Of a stretch of DNA of 64,000 nt, positions 28,701 to 35,832 are shown in pieces. The number at the start of each line of letters is the position of its first letter. Within the stretch, counting starts at the first letter, position 1. The DNA is from Pseudoalteromonas rubra (GTDB lineage Bacteria > Pseudomonadota > Gammaproteobacteria > Enterobacterales > Alteromonadaceae). Location: NCBI RefSeq assembly GCF_001482385.1, contig NZ_CP013612.1:1247024-1311023 (forward strand), given 5' to 3'. Made by a program: the position numbers and the translations under genes. Below the pieces are notes generated by a model, which saw only the letters and a list, made by a program, of their open reading frames with translations, was not told the DNA's origin and made no database searches.

Positions 28701-29969
28701 ATTGCGGATGCCAGTGGTAAGAAAGAGCAGGTGATGAGCTTTGATGTGTTTGGTGCACGGCGAAACGCGACGACCTGGGCGAGAGACTTCAGCGACCAGA
28801 ATAAGTTCACCAGCAAGCTGACACTACGTGGTTATACGGGTCATGAGCAAATGGATGAGGTAGGCCTGGTGCACATGGGCGGGCGTATTTACGACCCAAT
28901 CCTGGGACGCTTCTTACAAGCTGACCCAATGGTGCAGGCGCCGAATAATATCCAAAACCTGAACCGTTACTCATATGTAATGAATAACCCGCTGAATAAA
29001 ACAGACCCCAGTGGTTATATCTTTGCGACGATAGCGATTTGGGCACTGAATGCGGCAATCACTCAAGGAATTATTACGGGTGTGACGGCAACCGTACTCA
29101 GCGGATTGCTGACGGCGTATTCATACTATGGTTACGCAAAACTGGCGGTGGGTATTATCCAGGCAGCGAATCAGGGTGGAACGGCACTGGCGAACTTTGC
29201 CGGCGGCTGGGCCAAAGGGTTTGCGAAGGGTCAGGCGATTACCTGTATGCTGAATATGGCAGCCGGTGGTGGTTGTGTTGATGGCCTTGAAGCAAAAGAG
29301 CAAGGAAATAAGCATACTGACAGTCATCAAAACGTTAAGGGCCGTCCAAAGAACAACGAAGAAGTTGATGCTTTATATGATGAAGCTGTGAAAGCATATG
29401 GAGAATCCACAGAGACATTTCATATTGGCAAAGACGCTGACGGGAATGCTATTAAATTGAAATATAAAATAGCGGGAACCAAACAGTTCAAGAAGAATGT
29501 AAGGTCTGACATGTCTAAGATGAATGTTACTGATAGCGGCAAAGAATTGCTGACAGGGTTATCTGAATCAGAGACGGAAGTAAGAATCGGTGAGTATTAT
29601 AATGCGGGGGGGTCTGCCGCTACCGCAAGAGAGACGGGCTGGTTTGGGGGCAAAAAAGGTGATTGGAGTGGTACAACGATATTATTTGACCCCAGGAAGT
29701 TCAATGGTGACTTTATGTATCAAAATGCCAATGGTGATATAGAGTTTAAATCACATGAGCGACTCTATACACTCGCCCATGAGCTGTATCATGCATGGGA
29801 CAATACAGGTGCAGCCCCCTTGTCTGGTGGTGCAGAAAGACAGGCTATCCAGTGGACTAACCAAATCAGACTGCAGCGAAGAGGCAGTTGGATCCGTATG
29901 AATCATGGTATAGGCATGTCGAGACATTATTTGGATACGTATAAAGATGCGAAACAGAGGATTCAATAA
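22773..29969 (+). CDS. Secreted SpvB/FG-GAP/RHS polymorphic toxin with metalloprotease tip
   Basis: This 2398-aa protein starts with a Sec signal peptide (MFKYKGTLALVLGAFSVSGQ). It has an SpvB-like domain (LKPSVSLSYASNPNNGHVGVGF, about 210-260) and at least seven FG-GAP/VCBS-like repeats (DFNGDGLTD near 493, then near 553, 603, 665, 828, 874 and 920). A GGGSG-repeat linker near 1070-1086 precedes a cysteine-rich patch. Many YD/RHS repeats (about 1270-1960) follow, and then the RHS core ending GRFLQADPMVQAPNN and NPLNKTDPSGY near 2085. After it come a hydrophobic stretch and an AT-richer tip. The tip carries LAHELYHAWDN, an HExxH zinc motif at 2336-2340, with a likely third ligand E2355 in GGAERQ, as in M91/NleD-like metalloproteases. 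It probably delivers the tip as a toxin; the target is unknown. Confidence 0.93.
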   Translation: MFKYKGTLALVLGAFSVSGQASPVTPSSDVWGDSNGHLYYQQPVKQVTTADDAPVSIRVHNAMPYVRVVETANGYKLEYLSKKDFTALRNELDVVGKRLRSDFDGDGQPDILMQSDLGHELLISNGQVRPYRIGIDLRDIGAQMQVRDVNYDFRSDFVNPSAELVHYAQATGLSSAINTNDYVGSLPAESNVSPSGEFTYSIPITTGESTGGLKPSVSLSYASNPNNGHVGVGFAIGGLSAITRCEQNMETDGKAGAVNFDSNDRFCLDGQRLIVKSGQTYGANNTEYRTRQNSGQKIIAHTSSTSTGPYAFTVTDVEGNKYTYGKYSSTSDALINSKQGKAFTWALKRVQDASGNYYTYHYTKVSGSLEYYPTAVKYSGYGTGGTRNEIRFTWEDRVDKNKVSYLKGNKVGLTKRLKQIDSYYSGNLLRKYKLTYRYIGTGVTQSALQKVQACSSDNSCLSPTVFNWKTRGSIRLGSDIGRDYSRNSRYKAHQFMDFNGDGLTDIAYVRNDRGSSSDHLYMIPNTGSGFGDERRFHDIATKTFRKTWKVIDYDKDGKDDILYMKGSSQYWQLMRHTSAMNFTFTQLTGISKPSSDDNTRFLDIDADGYPELLHFVGNKLSYQKGTKNGLASGAAKALKFNLSAPSGSTATMMSYDKEDNTFQAMDFNGDGRADFLAKVRVSTYYDDGPICRPGSHFCEDPRGIEPAPLAANVKQVGASSSLADRFGGQVERIGGGTVTQRSESAPITPVDMRQLNPVNMVGGPAASALLQAEQQAAQVQSLSRASGPITTQGYRNSYYWKILVSTGNDTFAELYSLGSTSSYKDIQAVELNGDGLADILYRNSNNDWYARINTGTGFASGIKLFNYNKPSLKVFDINGDGIPEVYREDHGDHFYFYNGTGFTYRKLTSHGSNYDFTTFMDVTGDGAADKLVFQGRMGLYQNSDAPTNLISSVRDGFGAYTTVSYSTLNNRNIYTPHSDARTKSWGNGRVTDMKSGARVVSALIKNDDTIKYKYHGAKAQVGRGMLGFRQIEVESVNGGTKIVTTYRQDGDYRGSPERVQTYVRYGSDTSSGGGSGGGSGGGSGGGGPVDPCEVFPETCNCRWEADRACELPRVAPIETFSAAEGFSGALASPVRSNSAQFATMSTASVNSSIWRLKSDMTSSYGRKQATSFVTANSTKPYLVYPSRTVTKTYNTDVSSLTLISTKTKTVSSVDSFGNPVKHSSVIDTKNGYAKTDTTNTYGYSYHGGRVTKTVETKRYLNRLNGTNKGNYQNTHTSTFAYDSKGRLVKSTADNGVVKSYTLNSYGLITKETVSKSGLPTKTLETYYDSTYRLVTGEKNSLGHRSTIGYDSLGRKSYTQTANGQRTYYTYNKLGRLTGEISTPADNTSKTGTKALSSSQSKYWCSNGCVSGAAYYEENTSESGPTSRTYYDKYGRILRESNLSLNGTYTNVDYVYDTKGRKYKESMPYFNGGTPLWNVYKYDKQNRVVQITKADGSIWKTEYNGESVTTINPSNQKHTQLKNVMGLLVRVTDANNKSAYYEYDEKGKSRLFTDPKGNRIQISFDKYGNKTRVIDPDKGTVNYSYNAYHQLTRESDSNGNVITYQYDVLGRNTEVQRKRGSKLEHHVVHAYDSGAYAKGMVSSTTDKVSGFTERFYYDSFGRTREKHTVIDGSTYKEIWSFNNAGQLYKETDASGKSVTYHYNAHKHLSSLKDLQTNSVVWQASAADAFGNITTEKLGSRITRTKVFDQKTGLLTSLKSTGNGTLQNWTYNWSNLGNLNYRQDHTIGKKETFGYDSLNRVTSSAISGGPSTTINYDELGNITYKTGVGHYHYQSSRPHAVTKVTGDRANTYQYDAAGNMVKDNARELVYNTFHKPVYIKKDDYWMEFAYSGSGKRYKRTEFGGEKGLLLPILNGDISTFIPIAQETRYVGNVEFVRYGGQSTWVSKRYIAGKVLITTVNNRATTRFMLDDHLGSTHVIADASGKKEQVMSFDVFGARRNATTWARDFSDQNKFTSKLTLRGYTGHEQMDEVGLVHMGGRIYDPILGRFLQADPMVQAPNNIQNLNRYSYVMNNPLNKTDPSGYIFATIAIWALNAAITQGIITGVTATVLSGLLTAYSYYGYAKLAVGIIQAANQGGTALANFAGGWAKGFAKGQAITCMLNMAAGGGCVDGLEAKEQGNKHTDSHQNVKGRPKNNEEVDALYDEAVKAYGESTETFHIGKDADGNAIKLKYKIAGTKQFKKNVRSDMSKMNVTDSGKELLTGLSESETEVRIGEYYNAGGSAATARETGWFGGKKGDWSGTTILFDPRKFNGDFMYQNANGDIEFKSHERLYTLAHELYHAWDNTGAAPLSGGAERQAIQWTNQIRLQRRGSWIRMNHGIGMSRHYLDTYKDAKQRIQ

Positions 29970-30567
29970 GTTTGCTTTAGGAGTGCCAGTAGTACTGGCA
30001 CTTCTTATCGCTTTGATTCTATTTTTTAATAAAGATGAAAGGCGTGAAGAGTGCTTATTACGGCTCAATTCATTGTACCCTGTTCATGCTAAAGTCGAGG
30101 AAATATTAAATACAGCACCAACGAAAGATGCGCGCTTTTTTGCATTTAAATACGTTGATAACAATGCCAATATTTATTCCTTGCTTTTGGACAAAGGAAG
30201 CAAATTTGAGTTACATCGTTACTATCAATTTGGTGGGTGGGATATCAAACATCTACCTAAGATAGAGGGGAGAGCCTTATTTTCAAAATTTGAAACTCTA
30301 TTTGCTCAAAGCTCTGATAGACTAAACTCAGGCACTCTTCATGCAGGGTGTGGTGCGGCAATGTTCAAGTCAAAAAATGATAAAGTTGAAAAAATGCTGG
30401 CTAGTGACTCAGTACTATTAACTACAATTGTTGGGGACATTGAAAATGACAGACAGAAGTTTTTTAATGACAGAAGTCATTTAAATTCAATGAATTATAA
30501 TGATGAGTTGGAAAGACTTTCTATAGAGAGGATCAAAGATAGCTTATTTCACGAAACTGATCTATAA
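29947..30567 (+). CDS. Candidate immunity protein, membrane-anchored
   Basis: The 206-aa protein starts inside the end of the RHS gene (23-bp overlap). It has a single N-terminal transmembrane segment (GVPVVLALLIALILFF, about 12-27) and a charged domain of about 175 residues with FFAFKYVDNNANIYSLLLDK, RYYQFGGWDIKHLPKIEG and SGTLHAGCGAAMF. I recognise no family. Position directly behind a polymorphic toxin tip, low GC like the tip, and tight coupling are what one expects of the cognate immunity gene. The anchor suggests it would block the toxin at or outside the inner membrane. This role is inferred from context only. Confidence 0.75.
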   Translation: MRNRGFNKFALGVPVVLALLIALILFFNKDERREECLLRLNSLYPVHAKVEEILNTAPTKDARFFAFKYVDNNANIYSLLLDKGSKFELHRYYQFGGWDIKHLPKIEGRALFSKFETLFAQSSDRLNSGTLHAGCGAAMFKSKNDKVEKMLASDSVLLTTIVGDIENDRQKFFNDRSHLNSMNYNDELERLSIERIKDSLFHETDL

Positions 30568-30604
30568 GGTAATCATGTAGGTTGTATAATACTAATGGTT
30601 CTGC

Positions 30605-30745
30605 AAAAGTATCAGTGCAACCGCCATTTATCTAATGTGCTCATCTGGGTATTCTTTGAAATCGATAGCTAGATGACTCATCACCTGACGCCAGCTTTGA
30701 ATCAATAATGATGATTTATTGCTGGCGTTCTTCTTTTCCTGGGAA
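30605..30745 (-). pseudogene. IS256-family transposase 3' relic
   Basis: Minus-strand translation gives IQSWRQVMSHLAIDFKEYPD and EHIR followed by a stop. This aligns with IQNWRQAMSRFIIEFEERLE and KHIK at the end of the fragment at 20594-21100. Base similarity covers the stretch CGCCATTTATCTAATGTGCT. Only the last 30-45 codons are left. The rest of the gap 30568-30868 holds nothing I recognise. Confidence 0.75.
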
Positions 30746-30868
30746 GGCAACTTTTCTGTGTAAGTGCCTCTTAAACCCCTTTAGTCCACGAATACGTTGA
30801 GCTCATTTAGTCATACTCTGCTATAAGTGAGTGTTGCATCTTCTTTCTTATCAACAGATCAGCTGGCT

Positions 30869-31741
30869 TTATTTGCTTGGAGATAACAAAGGCCCTTTCG
30901 TAACCCATGTGGTAAACAAACCTGCGCTCAGAAACATAAATAAGCTATAAATGCTTGGCGCGATAGACATGACCTCACTTCCTAACAAGCCTGTTGTGAC
31001 CAGCAAAGCGAGAGTACCATTTTGCAAGCCTACTTCCAGTGTGATGGTGCGAGTTTGCATCACTTGATGCAAAAAAGTGCGGGCCACAATAAACCCTGCG
31101 AGCATAGAAACAAGGTTCAATGCGATCACCGCAGGTCCTGCCATAATCAGATAATCGACGAGCTTGTCTTCTAGCTTGATACAAATACTGATTATCACCA
31201 AAAGCAATACTGCGACAGAGAAACGGCTGATATACGGGCTGGCTTTTTTTGCAAATTCAGGCCACTTGTTATTGATGGCCATACCTACAAGTACTGGGAC
31301 CACCCCAACCACAATAAGTTGTAACCAGGCCTTGAGGACCGGAAACTCTATCGAGGTGTTGTTTTGCCCGTAATAACCGATTGCCCAGGCGGCCAGAAAG
31401 GGGAGAGTAAAAGGGGTTATAAAGCCAACAACCGCGGTTAAAGACACTGACAGGCCAACATCTCCCTTCGCCAAATACGTGTAAAGATTGGACGTTGTGC
31501 CACCGGGGCATAAAGCCAGAATAAATAAGCCAATGGCCAGTTCGCCACTTAAACCTGTCAGTGCAATGGTGGCAACAGCAAGCACAGGGAGCAAAATAAG
31601 CTGGCAAATTGCACCGATGAAAAAGCTCTTGGGCTGATGGTAGACGCGTCGAAAATCTGCACGTGTCAGACTCAGGCCGACGCCTGCCATGATCAGTATG
31701 AGCGCAATGGGTAAGCCTATTTCAATTAAATCAGATGGCAT
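30869..31741 (-). CDS. Bile acid:sodium symporter (BASS) family protein
   Basis: The 290-aa inner-membrane protein has about nine hydrophobic segments and typical BASS motifs: IMAGVGLSLTRADFRRVY, ICQLILLPVLAVA, the sodium-site region ALCPGGTTSNLYTYLAKGDV with PGG and SN, and TITLEVGLQNGTLALLV with the EVGLQNG motif. Such proteins carry organic acids with sodium; in bacteria the substrates are mostly unknown and may include pantoate or taurine-like compounds. It is a single gene, divergent from the next small secreted gene. Confidence 0.92.
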   Translation of the reverse strand: MPSDLIEIGLPIALILIMAGVGLSLTRADFRRVYHQPKSFFIGAICQLILLPVLAVATIALTGLSGELAIGLFILALCPGGTTSNLYTYLAKGDVGLSVSLTAVVGFITPFTLPFLAAWAIGYYGQNNTSIEFPVLKAWLQLIVVGVVPVLVGMAINNKWPEFAKKASPYISRFSVAVLLLVIISICIKLEDKLVDYLIMAGPAVIALNLVSMLAGFIVARTFLHQVMQTRTITLEVGLQNGTLALLVTTGLLGSEVMSIAPSIYSLFMFLSAGLFTTWVTKGPLLSPSK

Positions 31742-32090
31742 CTTTTTGTCCTTGTTTGGCCTGACTCAGCTTAATCTTAACAACGGATGTGATATGCCGT
31801 CACAGGTATTTTGTACAGGTAGGATGTGAAGGGGGTATGACGACAGTACTGAGGCGTCAGCTGAATTGCAGCGGAAAGTTCATGGGAGGCTATGTGGCCA
31901 GGTTCAGACGCTGGAAGGGGGTGTATGCGTTGATCGCCTTAAAACAGTTGTATTCACGCGAATTATTATCATTATGGTCGCTATTTTGTCAGGTAACCTG
32001 GTTAAACTGGACTTCCGGGTTCAGGCTAACAGCGCCTGCTCACCTATGGTTGGGCCTGATGAAATGCAGATATATAGAGGAAATACAATA
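31742..32090. other. Intergenic stretch between divergent genes
   Basis: About 350 bases contain open frames without family resemblance. The end toward 32091 holds TATAGAGGAAATACAATA, a good ribosome binding site for the small secreted gene; the other end should hold the BASS promoter. Confidence 0.45.
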
Positions 32091-32437
32091 ATGAAATTAG
32101 CAAGCTTCAAGTCGGCCTTTGGAGTGAGTTTTTGTTTTTTTAATGCCTTCGCATTTGCTGGGGGTTGGACTGTAGCAACCAAAATCACATCAGTGGGCCA
32201 ATATGGATCGAATTCAACTTTTTTCACCACCGAGGCTGATATTAGCCAATGAGGTGATAAAAAAAGCTCTTCTTTATGACGAGTGATGCAACTGATCCTG
32301 AAAAATTCTACTCCACTTTGCTGATGGCATTTGCTGCAGGGAAAAGCATGAAAGTGTATTTACATGATCCAGTTGTTTGTGGTCCCGAGAATGCTCAAAA
32401 AATAAATGCCGCAAACTTTTTCTATGTTTTTGATTAG
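32091..32437 (+). pseudogene. Broken small secreted protein gene
   Basis: The frame starts MKLASFKSAFGVSFCFFNAF, a signal peptide, and continues GGWTVATKITSVGQYGSNST and FFTTEADISQ before a TGA at 32250-32252. After the in-frame TGA and a single-base shift inside TCTTCTTT (about 32265-32275) the product resumes as FFMTSDATDPEKFYSTLLMA and KSMKVYLHDPVVCGP. It resembles the short periplasmic proteins of about 110 residues found in many marine Gammaproteobacteria, with a late cysteine pair. Two lesions make it a pseudogene, unless both are sequencing errors. A strong bidirectional terminator follows. Confidence 0.7.
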
Positions 32438-32454
32438 TAAGCTGTGCAATTAAA

Positions 32455-32491
32455 GTAAAAAATGGCCTGTTCCCAAACAGGCCATTTTTAT
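32455..32491. terminator. Bidirectional rho-independent terminator
   Basis: The stem AAAAAATGGCCTGTT / AACAGGCCATTTTT is flanked by an A run on one side and a T run on the other. It serves the broken secreted gene on the plus strand and the lipoprotein gene on the minus strand. Confidence 0.9.
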
Positions 32492-32552
32492 ATCTAGCGT
32501 GCTATAGGTACTGAAAGTTAATAATAGTTACTGTGTTCAGCTATATTGTTAA

Positions 32553-33923
32553 TTACTCAGATGCTTCAATGTCAAAACTATAAACGGCAGCCCCTTTTAA
32601 GAGCGAGGTATCTGTGTATATATTTCCAGCCGCCGCTTTTTGAAACTCCTGTCTTAGAGCGTCAAACTCTCCTGAGAAGTTCAATGCGGTTATATTCAGG
32701 TTCAGCTCGAAGCTTTCTACTGTGTTGATAGTGGTATCGATGGCATTGCCGAACTCAAAGTTGGGGATCGCTGCCTGAGGTTTACTTAGGACTTCCCATT
32801 TAACTTTGCCATTAACGGTATCTTCCCATCGCAATGTGATGGTGATCAGGTTGATGCGATCATCGACATTGGAGAAGTCATACTCGAACAGGTTGCCATT
32901 GCTTTGCTGGGCCATGGATTGCGCAAACTGCATGAAGGCGTTTTGCAGTGCTGTGTCATACAGCAGCGGTGCGGTTTCGCTGGGCTGACCGTCATCGTCA
33001 ATGCTATGCACAGTGGCAGAACTGGTGAACATATCGAAGCCGGGCAATACTGCGCGCTCGGAGATAGAGTTATATGCATAGCTGGTAGTCGCAAGTTCAG
33101 GAAAAATATACTTGTGACGGTAATTAGGGCCTGCTATGAATTGCGCGCTGAGTTGCTCACTGTCATCGAATGATGCCAGGAATACGCGAGAGTTAATACT
33201 GTCAATTTTTGATAAAGGCAGATCGGCAAGATTGACTCTTACACCCAGGCTATCAAATGCTTCATCTGTTAACTCAAGCGGACCTTCGCCTTCCAGGCTG
33301 AACAAACCGCCACGTACATCACTGTAGTCTTCGTTACTGATATGCAGGATTACATTTTTACTCTCAGCATCAATATATGTGCTGCCAGTTATCGGGTCTT
33401 TTAGGGACATTTCGTCGCCTAGAAGGCCGCTGATATAATAATCAGGTTGACTGGCAGAAAGTGCACTAAGATCAAATTCTTTTCTGGGATATTCACAGGG
33501 GAGCTGTTGGTCAAATGTGATGATGCCATAATCTGTGTTGGTAACATCCAGCAATGTAAATAGCTGAGTTTGTATCTGCTGATTATTCGCACTATTAGCG
33601 ACTAATGAAACATGATGTGTGTTTGCTGGCAGGGCCTGCGTAAGTTTGCCATCTTGTCCTGTTGTTACACTAGAGATGACTTTGCCACTGACATTATGAA
33701 AAATCACTTCTGCAACTGCAGGAGTGGTCGCGTTACTACATGAGCTAGGCATCAGTGTTGTTGTCACTGAAAATACGGGAGCTGGCTTGTCTGGCGTTGG
33801 TTTTGAGGTAATGGGTTTTGTTTGTTGTTCTTTGCTTTCGACCGAGTTATCGTTTGATGAACCACCACAGGCCGCGAGTGTCAATGCTGCACTGACAGCG
33901 ATATAAAGTCCTTTATATTTCAT
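32553..33923 (-). CDS. Hypothetical lipoprotein, 456 aa
   Basis: The N-terminus MKYKGLYIAVSAALTLAACG has a lipobox (LAAC, cysteine 19) followed by a low-complexity linker rich in Ser, Lys, Thr and Pro. The remainder is a large, acidic, probably beta-rich domain with no family I can name; segments such as VIFHNVSGKVISSVTTGQDG look like a carboxypeptidase-regulatory/Ig-type fold near residues 70-110. It is predicted to be exported and lipidated. The gene is monocistronic; the next gene on this strand is the RiPP-like peptide 221 bp upstream. Confidence 0.8.
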   Translation of the reverse strand: MKYKGLYIAVSAALTLAACGGSSNDNSVESKEQQTKPITSKPTPDKPAPVFSVTTTLMPSSCSNATTPAVAEVIFHNVSGKVISSVTTGQDGKLTQALPANTHHVSLVANSANNQQIQTQLFTLLDVTNTDYGIITFDQQLPCEYPRKEFDLSALSASQPDYYISGLLGDEMSLKDPITGSTYIDAESKNVILHISNEDYSDVRGGLFSLEGEGPLELTDEAFDSLGVRVNLADLPLSKIDSINSRVFLASFDDSEQLSAQFIAGPNYRHKYIFPELATTSYAYNSISERAVLPGFDMFTSSATVHSIDDDGQPSETAPLLYDTALQNAFMQFAQSMAQQSNGNLFEYDFSNVDDRINLITITLRWEDTVNGKVKWEVLSKPQAAIPNFEFGNAIDTTINTVESFELNLNITALNFSGEFDALRQEFQKAAAGNIYTDTSLLKGAAVYSFDIEASE

Positions 33924-34143
33924 CTTTTCTCCAATTTATAAATTCCTGTTTTTGAGCATGTGAATGCCAACTTTATTCTAACAAGCTTCGCATGTACTTG
34001 TCTTGTGGACAAAGTGTTCAATTTGCAATCAAAACTGGTCGATTTGTTTCATTTTGTGACTGGCGGGCAAGTCTGTGGGGTAATGAGCACATTAAGGCAG
34101 GCTGTAGTTCAGCGCTGCCTTTTTAGTATAAACGGCTGTGGGC

Positions 34144-34362
34144 TTAGAAGTCGCCGCAGGGACCTGTGATCACACAAATCATTCCCTGTGCCGGTGCAGT
34201 TGCACAGTCCATTGAATCACCCGGAGGAGGGCTGTTACGATAAGTTGGATAGCTGCTGTTTGGTTCAATCTGGCCACCGGCCACATTGGGTGTCTGAGCC
34301 AGGTTAAGTTGCTGGGATTGAGATAGAGATTTCAGATTCGACTTTCTTACTTGTAGTTTCAT
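34144..34362 (-). CDS. Putative RiPP (GG-leader peptide) precursor
   Basis: The 72-aa peptide begins MKLQVRKSNLKSLSQSQQLN and reaches a double-glycine-like leader end, TPNVAGG, at residues 24-30. The remaining 42 residues form a putative core rich in Ser, Thr, Pro and Gly with cysteines at 53, 63 and 69 (DCATAP, ICVITGPCGDF). The start follows AAGGAAATGTT. The leader style (basic MKLQ-K start, LNLAQTP, GG) is like the small lanthipeptide-type or bacteriocin precursors of Pseudoalteromonas and Bacteroidota. No modifying enzyme or C39 transporter lies within this window, so it would be an orphan precursor acted on in trans. Function is inferred only from shape. Confidence 0.65.
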   Translation of the reverse strand: MKLQVRKSNLKSLSQSQQLNLAQTPNVAGGQIEPNSSYPTYRNSPPPGDSMDCATAPAQGMICVITGPCGDF

Positions 34363-34610
34363 AACATTTCCTTAGTTATTGATTCAACTCGTACACCCAA
34401 AAATTTCCTACTGCGGGTACAATTAATTTGGCATCTAAAGTTGGTGTTGTCAATGTGTTTATATTGTTAAATGTTTGGTTGCGATCGCTCTTTGACTAGG
34501 TCTGACAACAGCCAACCCACATTGAAGCGCTAGCGCTGCATCCATCAGTGGTTTGAGCCGCTTAAAAGCGCTACAATTGATATTCAATATTTGCAGGCAG
34601 AGAACATCGC

Positions 34611-35816
34611 GTGACCGTTGATCGTCAACTTATCAGTACATTACACACCGCATTTAACGGAATATTCCAACAATCTTTATATGCTGACAAAGTCATTCAG
34701 CACCACTTACACGACAATCCTCACTGGCGTCGCGAAGACAAAGGGTATTTTGTTACGACCCTGTATGATTTGGTCCGTTTTATTCGCAAGTTGGCCTATG
34801 CCAGTAATGCCAGCGAACAGGATTTCTGGCCTGTGTGGCAGGCTTTTCAGTTACTCAACGATAAACCAATCCCCGACTGGCCAGAAATGCGAGACCTTTC
34901 AAAGGCTGAGCTATTAACCCGGCTGGGCACTGCATCGCAAGCCATTCAGCTTAGCTATCCCGACTGGTTGGATACTCTGGGGAGCTCTCAGCTTGGTCAG
35001 CAATGGCCTCAGGTCGCTGAAGCGTTAAATCGCGCGTCGGGCTATTATGTTAGAGCCAATACCTTAAAAACCTCGACAGATGCCCTGGCCAGTAAATTGG
35101 AGCGGGAACAGATCTCCTGTGAGCACATTACTCCTGCGCTGCCTGATGCACTGGTCATTCAGGCGGTAGATAAACTATTTAAATCCAGCGCATTCCAATC
35201 TGGAGAGTGTGAAATGCAGGATGCCGGGTCTCAGCAAATTGCACCGTTACTGGACGTTGCACCAGGCATGAAAGTGGTTGATGCGTGTGCGGGGGCTGGC
35301 GGTAAAAGCTTACACCTTGCAGCCCTAATGAAGAACAAAGGCCGGCTGCTGTCGATGGACATCCATCAGCACAAGCTGGATACGCTTAAAAAGCGGGCAA
35401 AGCGTGCCGGTTGCCATATGATTGAGACGAGAGCGATTAAAAACAATAAAACCATCAAGCGCCTCAAAGATAAATTTGATCGGGTATTACTTGATGTACC
35501 ATGCTCCGGGACCGGTGTGTTGCGCCGCAATCCAGATAGCAAATGGCATCTTAGCGAGCAAAGCATTGGTGACTTGATTGCGCTTCAGGCCGATCTGCTG
35601 CAACGATATAGCCAGATGTGCCGTCCGGGTGGCAAACTGGTGTATGCAACTTGTTCCGTACTGCCGGTAGAAAACCAGCAACAGGTCGTGCAGTTTTTAG
35701 ACGCAAACCCTGACTGGACCTTGCAACAGGAGCTGAGTTTGCTGCCGGGGATAAACTCAGAGTTTGACGGATTTTATGGCGCTGTATTGTGCCGTAACGA
35801 ACTACCACAAGATTAA
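34611..35816 (+). CDS. RsmB/NOP2-type RNA cytosine-C5 methyltransferase
   Basis: The 401-aa S-adenosylmethionine-dependent enzyme methylates cytosine C5 in RNA, probably rRNA. It has an N-terminal helical part and a class I methyltransferase core with VVDACAGAGGKSLHLAALM, the RVLLDVPCSGTGVLRRNPD motif containing the PC catalytic-release cysteine, and [15 protein letters not shown] with the nucleophile cysteine. The start is GTG 34611, as no better ATG gives the family N-terminus. It resembles RsmB but lacks the NusB-like first domain, so the exact target is uncertain. DUF2999 follows after 16 bp, probably in the same transcript. Confidence 0.9.
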   Translation: MTVDRQLISTLHTAFNGIFQQSLYADKVIQHHLHDNPHWRREDKGYFVTTLYDLVRFIRKLAYASNASEQDFWPVWQAFQLLNDKPIPDWPEMRDLSKAELLTRLGTASQAIQLSYPDWLDTLGSSQLGQQWPQVAEALNRASGYYVRANTLKTSTDALASKLEREQISCEHITPALPDALVIQAVDKLFKSSAFQSGECEMQDAGSQQIAPLLDVAPGMKVVDACAGAGGKSLHLAALMKNKGRLLSMDIHQHKLDTLKKRAKRAGCHMIETRAIKNNKTIKRLKDKFDRVLLDVPCSGTGVLRRNPDSKWHLSEQSIGDLIALQADLLQRYSQMCRPGGKLVYATCSVLPVENQQQVVQFLDANPDWTLQQELSLLPGINSEFDGFYGAVLCRNELPQD

Positions 35817-35832
35817 AATAGGACAAAAACAT

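Noticed and set aside
24200..28900. RHS/YD repeats as a CRISPR or DNA satellite array
   Set aside because: The periodicity is at the protein level (YD repeats and FG-GAP motifs) and the DNA repeats are degenerate, with no constant spacers.
32250..32252. TGA as a selenocysteine codon in the small secreted gene
   Set aside because: The downstream part also needs a one-base shift, no SECIS-like hairpin follows the codon, and homologous small proteins do not use selenocysteine.
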